The notes under the pieces were generated by a model. The model saw only the letters and a list, made by a program, of their open reading frames with translations, was not told where the DNA came from and made no database searches. Below, piece by piece: positions 1 through 7,864 of a stretch of 45,417 nt of DNA (its first letter is position 1; each line of letters starts with the position of its first letter). The DNA is taken from the NCBI RefSeq assembly GCF_001273755.1, contig NZ_LGYA01000001.1, forward strand, positions 3,132,876 to 3,178,292, in the 5' to 3' direction. The stretch comes from Peribacillus butanolivorans (GTDB lineage Bacteria > Bacillota > Bacilli > Bacillales > DSM-1321). Made by a program: the position numbers and the translations under genes.

Positions 1-235
1 TATCTGCTTCATTTACTCTGTACCACCTTCGGCAGTAAGGACTTTGTTTTGTTTCGCAAACTCATCCAATGATACCTAGCCTTATATGAAGTTCGTGTTC
101 CTCAGACCGGAGGTTTGCCGCTTGCTTCCTTCAGATTCCACGTCACCGTGGACACCCTTGCATTAAGCTAACCACTACTACTGCCTTCATGGTTCGGGTC
201 TTTCACCCTATAGATTGCACCCATGCCGGGCGCAC
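1..235 (-). mobile_element. Group II intron, 5' part (partial, runs off left edge)
   Basis: Read on the minus strand, the segment starts with GTGCGCCCGGCATGGGTGCA and continues through the conserved 5' domain of a bacterial group II intron of the kind common in Bacillus (blocks such as AGGGTGAAAGACCCGAAC, GGTCTGAGGAACACGAACTT and AACAAAGTCCTTACTGCCGA). The first intron base is the complement of position 235. Only domain I is present; the reverse transcriptase/maturase gene would lie left of the window. The preceding exon is a stem-loop with a T-tract, so the intron sits at the foot of a rho-independent terminator. The family assignment is from memory of conserved sequence; the exact class (B or C) cannot be settled here. 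Confidence 0.85.
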
Positions 236-260
236 GAAAAAGCTGCCTTAAAGACAGCTC
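236..260 (-). terminator. Terminator at intron insertion site
   Basis: On the minus strand AGCTGTC and GGCAGCT pair around a 5-base loop, followed by TTTTT. One pair is a G-U. It would end transcripts coming from the toxin/immunity genes. The intron begins two bases after the T-tract. Confidence 0.7.
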
Positions 261-489
261 AGATCTTAAGCTAACGCACCTGTTAGTTCAACAAGCGACA
301 TAATACCATAGGATTTTTTTTAGTTAGAACGTACGATAAAAACGTTTACCATCAGATATAAAGAAAAACCCTTGGAATTTAGAACCTGCTAGAAATAATG
401 TAAGGTATTTGACAACACTTGGTTACGCATGTAATCCTCCATTTTAAATCTTGACCTAACTTTCTTTTTTAGTAGTAGGATAAAGCTAA
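261..489 (-). other. Short gap with broken coding remnants
   Basis: Between the immunity gene and the terminator. On the minus strand there is a good ribosome site (GGAGG) and ATG near position 430, opening a frame of only 13 codons (ends LHYF). Further coding-like words (GFFFISDGKRFYRTF) follow in the same frame after the stop codon. This suggests a decayed small gene, perhaps a second immunity gene, but no family is recognised. Confidence 0.3.
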
Positions 490-852
490 TCAAGGTTCTT
501 GTATATTAAATCTTTCTTTAATCCTTTTTAATTGTTCTTCTACTTCTGATTTATCTTGGGGATAGTCTTCAAGATAACTAACACAATCTTCTCTTAGATA
601 TCTATAGAATGTCAGATAATCTAAAATAATTTCTTCGTCTTCTTCTACTGCAGGACGATCAATGTAATAGGCTATTCCTTCTTTACCAAAATAATCTTCT
701 TCCCACTCTTCATAATAGTCGGCAAACACAAACCTTGCATATTCAGTTCCATATCCTTCACCATCCGCATAACTTCTTAAGATTCTTAAAAATTTACCGT
801 CTCCCATATGGTGATAGAAGTACCTTATCAATTTTCTCTTTTTATCTTCCAC
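490..852 (-). CDS. CdiI-like immunity protein to EndoU RNase toxin
   Basis: 120-aa acidic protein starting at GTG, with ribosome site AAGGAG 11 bases upstream. It lies 15 nt downstream of the toxin gene on the same strand, so the two are almost surely co-transcribed and the toxin's neutraliser is made with it. The central part (EEWEEDYFGKEGIAYYID, then acidic EEDEEIILDYLTFYRYL) resembles the family named ribonuclease toxin immunity protein CdiI (CdiI_3), known as the partner of EndoU-type contact-dependent toxins. It has no signal peptide or membrane segment, so it is cytoplasmic. The acidic stretches would suit masking a basic RNase. Family assignment is by remembered resemblance plus context; function in this host is inferred. 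Confidence 0.75.
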   Translation of the reverse strand: MEDKKRKLIRYFYHHMGDGKFLRILRSYADGEGYGTEYARFVFADYYEEWEEDYFGKEGIAYYIDRPAVEEDEEIILDYLTFYRYLREDCVSYLEDYPQDKSEVEEQLKRIKERFNIQEP

Positions 853-867
853 GATGCTTCCAACTCC

Positions 868-2901
868 TTAATCCAGTGTAGGGAAGAAATTCGTTATTTT
901 TCCTGAATCATCAACAAAGCCTCTAAATTTGAGTCCGTTAGAGGCCACTCCTACTTTCTCTCTCCCAACGATCTTCCCATTTTTCATAGCTTCTTCTCCC
1001 CATTTTAGCATCTGTTCGTCTGATATTATCTTCGGATCGTAGACTGTTTTGGGATGGGAAACTTTCTTAAGCTCTCCAGGTATTATCTTTCCTTCCCTGT
1101 CTAGTTTAGGTAAGCCATATTCTATTTCATGCACACCCTCGATGGTTGGGTGCTTTCTTCTTGAAATGATACATTCCTTTAAATCCCACCCTTTCTCTTT
1201 AAATGCCTTTTCGAAATTATGGAGATTATGTCCTCCAACTACTCCCTTCCCTTTTCTCCTAACAATTTCTTGTACCTCCTTAAGATGTTTATCATATCCT
1301 GGTTTAAACGTAGTTTTCTTTCCAGTGAACGATTCCAAGATCCTTTTTAGATAGGGTTTTATTCTCGGTGAAACCGAGTCACCTAGTTTTACAAGGGCTT
1401 TACCAAATGGAATTCGACTTACCAGTGCACTAATTCCCAGTGCAAGGGCCGTTTCTGGCGTAAGTAATTTTTTAGGATTGCGGATGATGTCTGCAGTCTG
1501 TCGACCACCTGCAGCAATTCCGATTCCAGTCGATACAGCACCTATTGCCGACCAGAATCCTAATAACGGGAACGTTAAGGCAAATGCTCCAAGTACAATC
1601 AACCCTTTTTCCCAAGCAGATAAACCATCCCACCAGTTTTGCAGATTATCAAATAAACAGGCAATACAAGCCTCGGGGCCATTGACTGTAACTCCCCAGT
1701 TAGATAGAAACATAGCTGTGAATAATGCTACAAACACAACGATTAAAGCTTTGTAGTACTTCTGAATATTGGCTTCTAAGCCTGATAAAAGTTCCCTGGC
1801 TTCTGTTTTACCGTGTAACAGTGTAAATCCTAGTTCTCTCCGTTCTCGATAAAATAGTAGCAAGTATCCAAAACGCTGTCTTTCCTCAAAAACACTTCTG
1901 AATAGATTCCACAATTCAGAAACAGGATTGATAATGGTTTCCCCATCCATCAGAAGAATCTTCTCTCTTACTCGGTTCAATTCCCAATAATCGATGATTA
2001 CCGCAGTACCGAGCATCATTAAAAACACCGGTTTTGCGGCATAGCCGCTTCCTAATAAATCATGTATTCCGGTTAACCAATCCGGAGCTCGGTAACTAGC
2101 ATTCCATATTGAGTGATCAAAAATGGCCCAAACTAAAAGGATAACAGGAAAAATATAAGAAGATCTCTTTAATTTACTTTTAAACCTCACTGCTAACCCG
2201 ATTCCTAACGTTACCATAGCGGTTAGCAACGAATGCCCAGCAGACATTTTGTCAGGTAAAAAGCCCTCCTCAAAGTAGCCAGGAAATAGTGTAAATAAAT
2301 CCCAATGGAGCACTTTCCCCCCAAATAGTGTCACACCATAATCGAAAATACCTCCAGAAACCAATCGACGTGTGGTTTCCTCCAAAAATTGAAAACCAGC
2401 TCCCGTTGCCGCACCAATAAGGGCATAATCGCTTAAACTTAAACTGGATGCACGTCGTGACAAAAATAGATAAACTCCAATGGGGATCAGTTTTAACACT
2501 TCTTCAGCAATCGGGGTTATAAATGCTTGACTCCATACATCTTGTTCCATCCCACCGAAAATAGCCGTAATGAAACTAACGATAAAAGAATTCAACGGTA
2601 CGATTATCCATGCCCCCACCAAAAAGAAATAGGTGTACTTCTTCCATGTTAAAGTTTTACTACGACATAAAAACCAAAATTGCAAAATGACGTAAAATGA
2701 CCACAAAAACTGGACGAACATTTTTCGGGAGTCTTCCATAAAAATTAAGCTTAATACCAAGGCACATAGCGATATCCAAGAAAAAATCGTAAAGATTCTT
2801 AAAATGTATGGATGGTTCTGAATCCATACATTCCAAAGGTGAAAGATAGACTCGAGCTTCTTCCTTAAAGTCACTCTAACCTTTTCAACCTGACTCGTCA
2901 T
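868..2901 (-). CDS. PrsW-type membrane protease fused to EndoU-like RNase toxin
   Basis: 677-aa predicted polymorphic toxin. The start is ATG at 2901 because GGAGTGG lies 9 bases before it; an in-frame ATG at 2931 has no room for a ribosome site. Residues about 35-310 are multi-spanning membrane with the PrsW/CPBP-type signature EEVLK (about 133-137), FLEET (about 173), AGHS (His about 223) and FDHS (His about 262), the expected metal and catalytic residues. After a soluble linker come more hydrophobic segments (about 385-402 and 430-465). The tail from about residue 550 carries GGHN, HPTIEGVHEIEYG and KTVYDPKIISDEQM, which match the His-His-Lys layout of EndoU RNases, ending NFFPTL. There is no LXG/WXG head and no classical signal peptide, so delivery is unexplained; self-cleavage by the PrsW part to release the RNase is my inference. 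The immunity gene follows directly. Confidence 0.75.
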   Translation of the reverse strand: MTSQVEKVRVTLRKKLESIFHLWNVWIQNHPYILRIFTIFSWISLCALVLSLIFMEDSRKMFVQFLWSFYVILQFWFLCRSKTLTWKKYTYFFLVGAWIIVPLNSFIVSFITAIFGGMEQDVWSQAFITPIAEEVLKLIPIGVYLFLSRRASSLSLSDYALIGAATGAGFQFLEETTRRLVSGGIFDYGVTLFGGKVLHWDLFTLFPGYFEEGFLPDKMSAGHSLLTAMVTLGIGLAVRFKSKLKRSSYIFPVILLVWAIFDHSIWNASYRAPDWLTGIHDLLGSGYAAKPVFLMMLGTAVIIDYWELNRVREKILLMDGETIINPVSELWNLFRSVFEERQRFGYLLLFYRERRELGFTLLHGKTEARELLSGLEANIQKYYKALIVVFVALFTAMFLSNWGVTVNGPEACIACLFDNLQNWWDGLSAWEKGLIVLGAFALTFPLLGFWSAIGAVSTGIGIAAGGRQTADIIRNPKKLLTPETALALGISALVSRIPFGKALVKLGDSVSPRIKPYLKRILESFTGKKTTFKPGYDKHLKEVQEIVRRKGKGVVGGHNLHNFEKAFKEKGWDLKECIISRRKHPTIEGVHEIEYGLPKLDREGKIIPGELKKVSHPKTVYDPKIISDEQMLKWGEEAMKNGKIVGREKVGVASNGLKFRGFVDDSGKITNFFPTLD

Positions 2902-3392
2902 ATTGCACCACTCCGATGCAGTTATTTTCATTCCTACATGATTTAAATAAAGTTTATGAGGATAACGGCTTCTTACGATTTCATACTATACTCCAATTTA
3001 CTAAAAATTGGAATAGGTCGAATTTTACAAATATTTTTAATTCATTATTCCTATGTTAATATCTAGAAAAGGACATATATATTATTGGATGGTAAAAATA
3101 AGAACTCAAAAAACCCTAAAGACAACAACATCAGGGTTTTAGAGGATAAAAATCTGAGCTATGAATGAATTATTTGTTGATAGATACCTTGGTTGTGACA
3201 AGAATGGATACCATAGCCCTTTTTTACAAGCGCCTAGTTCGCACCTAGTATTAACCAGTTTCTTCACCCCTTATTTATACACCTAAGAATCCACCTATCA
3301 TCATACATCCAATAACACCAGCACAAATAACAGTCTGCAACTTTTGGATTTTTATAGTTATTTCCCCTTTGATTCCTCTAAATAGAACCATT

Positions 3393-3525
3393 CCTCAATT
3401 GGTACATCGTTTTTAACTTTTAATGAAAATTCTAAACTATGGATTATAGATGAGGTAAAAGATTACTATGCATTGAATAACGAATTTATAGAAGGAAATG
3501 GCGTTGTAAAAAGTGAATATAAATA
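3393..3525 (+). pseudogene. C-terminal fragment of an unknown gene
   Basis: A plus-strand frame of about 45 codons, open after an in-frame TAG, reads SIGTSFLTFNENSKLWIIDE, then VKDYYALNNEFIEGNGVV, ending SEYK before TAA. It has no ribosome site or start, and a strong plus-strand terminator follows at 3539-3574, as expected at the true 3' end of a lost gene. The family is not recognised. Confidence 0.35.
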
Positions 3526-3538
3526 ATAACTAAAAAGC

Positions 3539-3574
3539 CTACGATCCTTGCTGATCAAGGATGTAGTTTTTTTT
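3539..3574 (+). terminator. Rho-independent terminator
   Basis: CTACGATCCTTG pairs with CAAGGATGTAG (one bulged or mismatched base), followed by eight T. It ends the remnant frame just upstream. Confidence 0.75.
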
Positions 3575-3633
3575 AGAAAGAGGCTTTAATGCAATTACAG
3601 GCTATAAAACATATAGAAAGATGTAATATTTCA

Positions 3634-3670
3634 AAAAAGCTGATTGGTGTTAGTTGCCAATCAGCTTTTT
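3634..3670. terminator. Bidirectional hairpin terminator
   Basis: AAAAAGCTGATTGG and its exact complement CCAATCAGCTTTTT flank a 9-base loop, with A and T tracts suitable for termination in both directions. Confidence 0.7.
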
Positions 3671-3829
3671 ATATATGAAAAATTCCACTTTCCTTGATAT
3701 TTCTTTCCATCCATCTTGAAGTCAGCAAACACTTCCTAAAACAGTTCAGACTTGAGCTCAAAGCGAGGGTATGCGTCTGAATCCTGCCAGCTGTAAATAC
3801 ATCCGACACGCCCCTTTGTTTCTATAAAA

Positions 3830-4115
3830 TACTATACGCTCTTGATGCATTCATACCCATAACCTGTCTGCACAGGCTTTCGCATAGAAGTAAATTCTTT
3901 AGCCCATATATTAATGGGAACTTCTGATATGCCATATTCGCTGCTTAGTTCTCGTACCGAATACCCGTGTGATAAAGATTTACTATGATTTTCTTGAATT
4001 TATTATTATATTTTTTACCTGTATTCTTACGTTCCAAGACGGACACATCCTCTCAAAAATCATTGTAAGGACTTAACTAAAATGTGTCCATGAAACTATA
4101 CTAACTCCACATTTT
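3830..4115 (-). pseudogene. IS3-family OrfA transposase remnant
   Basis: On the minus strand the frame GTG-TCC-GTC gives VLERKNTGKKYNNKFKKI and then, after a one-base frameshift, VRELSSEYGISEVPINIWAK. This is the N-terminal helix-turn-helix of IS3/IS150-type OrfA proteins. The outer edge near 4090-4115 (GGAGTTAGTATAGTTTCATG on the minus strand, then GACACATTTT) resembles an IS terminal repeat. The rest of OrfA, all of OrfB and the other end are missing, so the element is dead. A coding-like piece continues to about 3720 (GRVGCIYSWQDSDAYPRFEL) and is unassigned. Confidence 0.6.
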
Positions 4116-4291
4116 AGCCTCGGTTTTAAACTGTATTCCTTTATCCACATTTGTAATTTCATTCAATTTGTTTAAACTTTTTTAAAAAAAAATATTTGTT
4201 AGTCTTCTTTTTAACAACCTGTCCAAACCAATTAATACTTTCCTCATAGGATGATTAAAAGTACTTATATCGAAATGGAGGATACAAACCA

Positions 4292-5680
4292 TTGAGTGAC
4301 ACAGATTTTTTACATGATTCTCCCAAGGGCCCAAAAGGAAGACTAATTACTGGCCATTCAAAGGAGTTTATTTCAGATACACTTGGCTTTCTTACCCACT
4401 TAGCAAAAGAATATGGAGATGTTGCTAAAATTCGTTTTGGACCTTTCCAAAATGTTTACTTCATTTCAAATCCGGATTTAATTAAGCAAGTACTTGTAAC
4501 AAAACAAAAATCCTTCTTGAAATCAAATGACTTCCATGCATTAAAACCAATTATCGGAGAAGGCCTTCTTACGAGTGAAAAAGAATATCACATGCGCCAA
4601 AGAAGACTTATACAACCCTCTTTCAAAAAGTCTCATATTAGCAATTATGCCCAGGATATGATTGATATAACAATGGACTATATATCCACTTGGAAAAACA
4701 GGGAAGAACGGATTATTACGGAAGATATGATGAGCATGGCTCTCGGTATTATCAGCAAGACCATGTTCAGTATGGACCTCAAAGAAGGGTATGACGTGCT
4801 CGGGGAACCTATAGAATCATCCATGAGAATTGCCGTCAAAAGGATGAGAACACTTCTTCAATTGCCACTATGGGTTCCAACTAAAAATAACCGTGAATTT
4901 AAAAATTCGATACAAAGACTTGATACAGTGATTTATAACTTTATTGAAAAACGTAGGGCAGATGCAGAGAGACATGAGGACATGCTTGGGATTTTAATGG
5001 ATGCTCGAGATGATGAGGATGGCTTAGCTATGACAAACCAGCAGGTACGTGATGAGCTAATGACCATTTTCCTTGCCGGTCACGAAACAACTGCAAACGT
5101 GCTTTCCTGGACCTTATACTTGCTTTCACAACACCCTGATGTGGAAACTAAACTTTTCAATGAAATAGATAGCGTAATCGGTAATCGTAACCCTACACCT
5201 GGCGATTATATGAAATTAACGTACACACAAAATATTATCTTGGAATCAATGCGCATATACCCGCCTGGCTATATCGTATCACGGAAAGTGGAGGAGGATG
5301 TAGTAATAGGAGGATATCATTTTAAAAAAGGCGATATGATCTTGTTAAGTCAGTATGTGATGCAACACAAGCCTGAGTATTTTGATAATCCAGATTCTTT
5401 TAATCCTGAGCGATTTGAAAACAACTTTGTGAAAACTCTACCTCAGTTCGCTTACTTTCCGTTTGGCGGAGGTGCGAGAGTTTGTATCGGTAATCATTTC
5501 GCAATGATGGAAACTGTACTTGTCCTAGCGTGCATTGCTCAACGATATCGGATAAGGCTTGCGCCGGACCATCATGAAGTAAAACCACTTCCGTCTATTA
5601 CACTTAGACCAAGGCGTGGATTGCGCATGATAGTCGAAGATAGAAAAGAGTCTTTTCGTGAACCCTTAGTTGATGAATAG
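4292..5680 (+). CDS. Cytochrome P450
   Basis: 462-aa haem-thiolate monooxygenase starting at TTG, with AATGGAGG ten bases upstream. All hallmark motifs are present: oxygen-activation helix I AGHETT (262-267), ExxR as ESMR (318-321), PERF (373-376) and the haem loop FPFGGGARVCIG with ligand Cys398. The length and the AGHETTAN/FGGGARVCIG pattern are those of the class II-like bacterial P450s related to fatty-acid hydroxylases, rather than the shorter ferredoxin-dependent type (HFCLG). There is no fused reductase, so electrons must come from elsewhere. It stands alone, with decayed DNA on both sides. The substrate cannot be told from sequence. There is no signal peptide, so it is cytoplasmic. 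Confidence 0.93.
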   Translation: MSDTDFLHDSPKGPKGRLITGHSKEFISDTLGFLTHLAKEYGDVAKIRFGPFQNVYFISNPDLIKQVLVTKQKSFLKSNDFHALKPIIGEGLLTSEKEYHMRQRRLIQPSFKKSHISNYAQDMIDITMDYISTWKNREERIITEDMMSMALGIISKTMFSMDLKEGYDVLGEPIESSMRIAVKRMRTLLQLPLWVPTKNNREFKNSIQRLDTVIYNFIEKRRADAERHEDMLGILMDARDDEDGLAMTNQQVRDELMTIFLAGHETTANVLSWTLYLLSQHPDVETKLFNEIDSVIGNRNPTPGDYMKLTYTQNIILESMRIYPPGYIVSRKVEEDVVIGGYHFKKGDMILLSQYVMQHKPEYFDNPDSFNPERFENNFVKTLPQFAYFPFGGGARVCIGNHFAMMETVLVLACIAQRYRIRLAPDHHEVKPLPSITLRPRRGLRMIVEDRKESFREPLVDE

Positions 5681-6142
5681 TAATATAGATTTAAATGACT
5701 TGAGGCGGCCATTTGGCTTTGGAGTATTTGGGTGTGTTGGCCATTTTAGAAGATCCTATTCTTTCAATAACCATTTTTAGCAGATCTTTCGTAGGAGACA
5801 TAATATCATGTGATAGATTTCTAAGAAAACACTATTTATTTTCACCTCTGAAACAAAGAAACAAAAGGCTGCAATGTTCTTCTTCAAGAAAGCATTGCGG
5901 TCTTTTCATGTTTCTAGGCATTATGCCAAAATAGATACATATATTTAAAGCTTCAGGATAGCTATTAAATTATTGGACACATAAATTTATATCACCGGCA
6001 TAAAAGATTGTATGGCTATTTTTTACACTCGCTGGTTTTGAAACAAGGATCATTTCGAATCTAGTAAATTACGTTGTTAGCTTAATTGCATGGGGTTCCG
6101 CCAACATTTTATGTCAATAAAATCCAACTTCCTTACAAGAAA
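5681..6142. other. Intergenic stretch, no gene supported
   Basis: About 460 bases after the P450 gene. A 73-codon plus-strand frame (5713-5934) lacks a ribosome site and family resemblance. A hairpin at 5868-5906 could end P450 transcripts. Nothing else was recognised. Confidence 0.5.
5868..5906 (+). terminator. Probable terminator for the P450 transcript
   Basis: CTGCAATG and CATTGCGG pair (one G-U) around a loop that itself contains TTCTT/AAGAA, followed by TCTTTTC. It lies about 190 bases past the stop codon, so its link to the P450 gene is inferred. Confidence 0.45.
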
Positions 6143-6170
6143 AAGAGAGAGAACATTAATTGTCTCTCTT
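6143..6170 (-). terminator. Terminator of secreted protein gene
   Basis: AAGAGAGA pairs with TCTCTCTT over a 12-base loop. On the minus strand a T-rich tail (TTTTTCTTG) follows. It sits 16 bases past the stop of the minus-strand gene. Confidence 0.65.
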
Positions 6171-6185
6171 CCTTTTATACTAAAT

Positions 6186-7268
6186 TCACTTAACTATTAA
6201 AGGTATATAATCTGCAGTTGCCCAATTGTTCATGGGTACTACTTTATATTTTACACCAGTCTTCAATGTATTATTTGTAACATCGAACAAACCAACCGAG
6301 CCTTTACGAGAAGAGAAACGATATTGTGCTTGTACCGTGCTTCCATCTTCGCCTTGCAATTGTATGCTTCTGCCTGCAAATAACTCCATGCCTGGATCTT
6401 TATCTAATACAATTTTAATAGTCTTGTTATCAATAGCTTCTGCCGATTGAAGTTTAAGTGGGGCGATGTATTGTGCCTTAAACCTTTTATTTTCAAGATC
6501 TGCCCATTTTGATGTCACTGTATATGTTACACCTGGTTTCAATTGTCGTCCTTCTGGTAATCGAAATTTTGGGGCTTGTCTTCCATCTGCTGCTTGTGTA
6601 AAAGGAAGGTAATTCGCAACAAAACGTTCTCCGTTTCTGCCTGTAATCGTTACAACACGATCACGTAAGGACGAAATAATTTCGAAACGTTTCCCATTTT
6701 CGTCTTTGTTTCTGTTATCTAATTCAAATGCTAAATCACCTCGACCTGCCCGATACGCTTCGATAATATTTGCGTAGTCTGTTACACCATCTTCTAAAAA
6801 TGATTCCAATTCAAATGTGTCATTTGTTACTTGTTGGGTGTTACGAATATTAATTTTCTCATCTGTTCCTTCAAAGGTTTTTACTCGTTGCCCTTTGTAG
6901 CTTATTGAGTATTTGGTGTCATCCTTTTGAATTTCAACTGGCACGATGTATGTGCTTTTTGCTCCTGTTTTCAAACGTGGTACATTGACTATGCTCATGC
7001 CATGATTAAATTCGAATTGTTTCTTAATATTCTCCAAATTGTTTGGATCCACATCTTCTGCAGCTAATGGTTTATTAAAAGTGACCTGTAAAGTCATCGT
7101 ATTCAATACGTTTATGTTCGTAATCCTTGCTTCTTGTTGTTTCTTCTCTTGTTCTACTAGGTGGTTACTTGAAGCCTCTACGTTTAATGTTTGGTTATAT
7201 GTCGCTATTCCAGACGATATTACAGATACAACTAGTACAGCTGGTACTATACGTTTTTTTATATTCAT
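6186..7268 (-). CDS. Secreted protein with Ig-like/surface-type modules
   Basis: 360-aa exported protein. It starts at ATG with AAAGGAG 10 bases upstream. The N-terminus (MNIKKRIVPAVLVVSVISSG, then a VEA-type cleavage zone near residue 32) is a Sec signal peptide. The mature part is made of repeated beta-rich phrases: TLQVTFNKPL, KIVLDKDPG, GVTYTVTSKW, GVKYKVVPMN. These resemble the Ig-like domains of Bacillus surface-layer and cell-wall-associated proteins. There is no sortase motif or SLH domain, so it is probably released or loosely wall-bound. A degenerate copy of its last quarter lies directly upstream (7472-7860), showing local duplication. Precise function unknown. Confidence 0.75.
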   Translation of the reverse strand: MNIKKRIVPAVLVVSVISSGIATYNQTLNVEASSNHLVEQEKKQQEARITNINVLNTMTLQVTFNKPLAAEDVDPNNLENIKKQFEFNHGMSIVNVPRLKTGAKSTYIVPVEIQKDDTKYSISYKGQRVKTFEGTDEKINIRNTQQVTNDTFELESFLEDGVTDYANIIEAYRAGRGDLAFELDNRNKDENGKRFEIISSLRDRVVTITGRNGERFVANYLPFTQAADGRQAPKFRLPEGRQLKPGVTYTVTSKWADLENKRFKAQYIAPLKLQSAEAIDNKTIKIVLDKDPGMELFAGRSIQLQGEDGSTVQAQYRFSSRKGSVGLFDVTNNTLKTGVKYKVVPMNNWATADYIPLIVK

Positions 7269-7471
7269 TTTTCTCTATCTCCTTTATTTTGTTATTTGTT
7301 ATAAAACTTATAATACAAGTAACATCTAAACTGGCTATAAAAAAATTCTTAATAAAATATTAAATTTATTAATTTTTTTTACTATGAAAACTACATAAAA
7401 TAGGGAACTCTGAACGAAAATGATCCCTCTTTTCAGCTTGATATATTATTGAGTTCTTATAGATTCTCTTC

Positions 7472-7860
7472 TTATTTTGCTGTTAAAGTGACTGTATCTG
7501 GGTTTGCCCAGTTACCCATAGTTACTACTGAGTATTTGACGCCTGATTTAAATGTATTATCGTTTAACACATCAAAGATTCGTATGGTCCTTTACAGGGG
7601 GAGAAGCGGTATTGAGCTTCTATATTTCTGCCGTCATCACCCTTTAATTCCACTTTACGACCAGGAAATAGCTCCATACCCAGATCTTTATCAAATGTAT
7701 TCGGAACGATTTGTTGTCGATTGCTTCTGCAGACTTGAGTGGAGGTGAGGCAATCGCTTCAGCAATAAAGCTTGGATTTTTGATTTTTGCCCAATCACAC
7801 ATACCTACTGGTAAACGCAACAATTTGATTTCACCACACCAGTAGGAAAGCTTAGACCAT
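7472..7860 (-). pseudogene. Decayed partial copy of the neighbouring secreted protein
   Basis: On the minus strand the stretch encodes pieces closely matching the end of the 6186-7268 protein: LDKDLGMELFPGRKVELKGD, EAQYRFSP, then, after a frameshift, FDVLNDNTFKSGVKYSVVTM and GNWANPDTVTLTAK before the stop at 7472. The left neighbour reads LDKDPGMELFAGRSIQLQGE and GVKYKVVPMNNWA at the same places. The 5' end merges with non-coding sequence and there is no start. It is a tandem paralogue lost by truncation and frameshifts. Confidence 0.8.
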
Positions 7861-7864
7861 CTGG

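Larger units (their letters stand above)
2932..4270. other. Gene-poor stretch with remnants
   Basis: About 1.3 kb of low-GC DNA between the toxin gene and the P450 gene. It holds hairpins at 3110-3140, 3539-3574 and 3634-3670, a short coding-like tail on the plus strand near 3395-3525, and an IS3-type fragment near 3830-4115 (listed separately). No intact gene is seen. Confidence 0.6.

Noticed and set aside
1..235. First glance suggested a structural RNA such as rRNA
   Set aside because: The minus-strand GTGCGCCCGGCATGG start and following blocks fit a group II intron, not rRNA.
1049..1756. Plus-strand frames inside the toxin gene
   Set aside because: They are antisense shadows; the minus-strand frame has coherent domains and a ribosome site.
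5713..5934. 73-codon plus-strand frame after the P450 gene
   Set aside because: No ribosome site, no recognisable motif, and a hairpin lies inside it.
7449..7748. 99-codon plus-strand frame
   Set aside because: Antisense to the decayed secreted-protein copy, whose minus-strand reading matches the neighbour.
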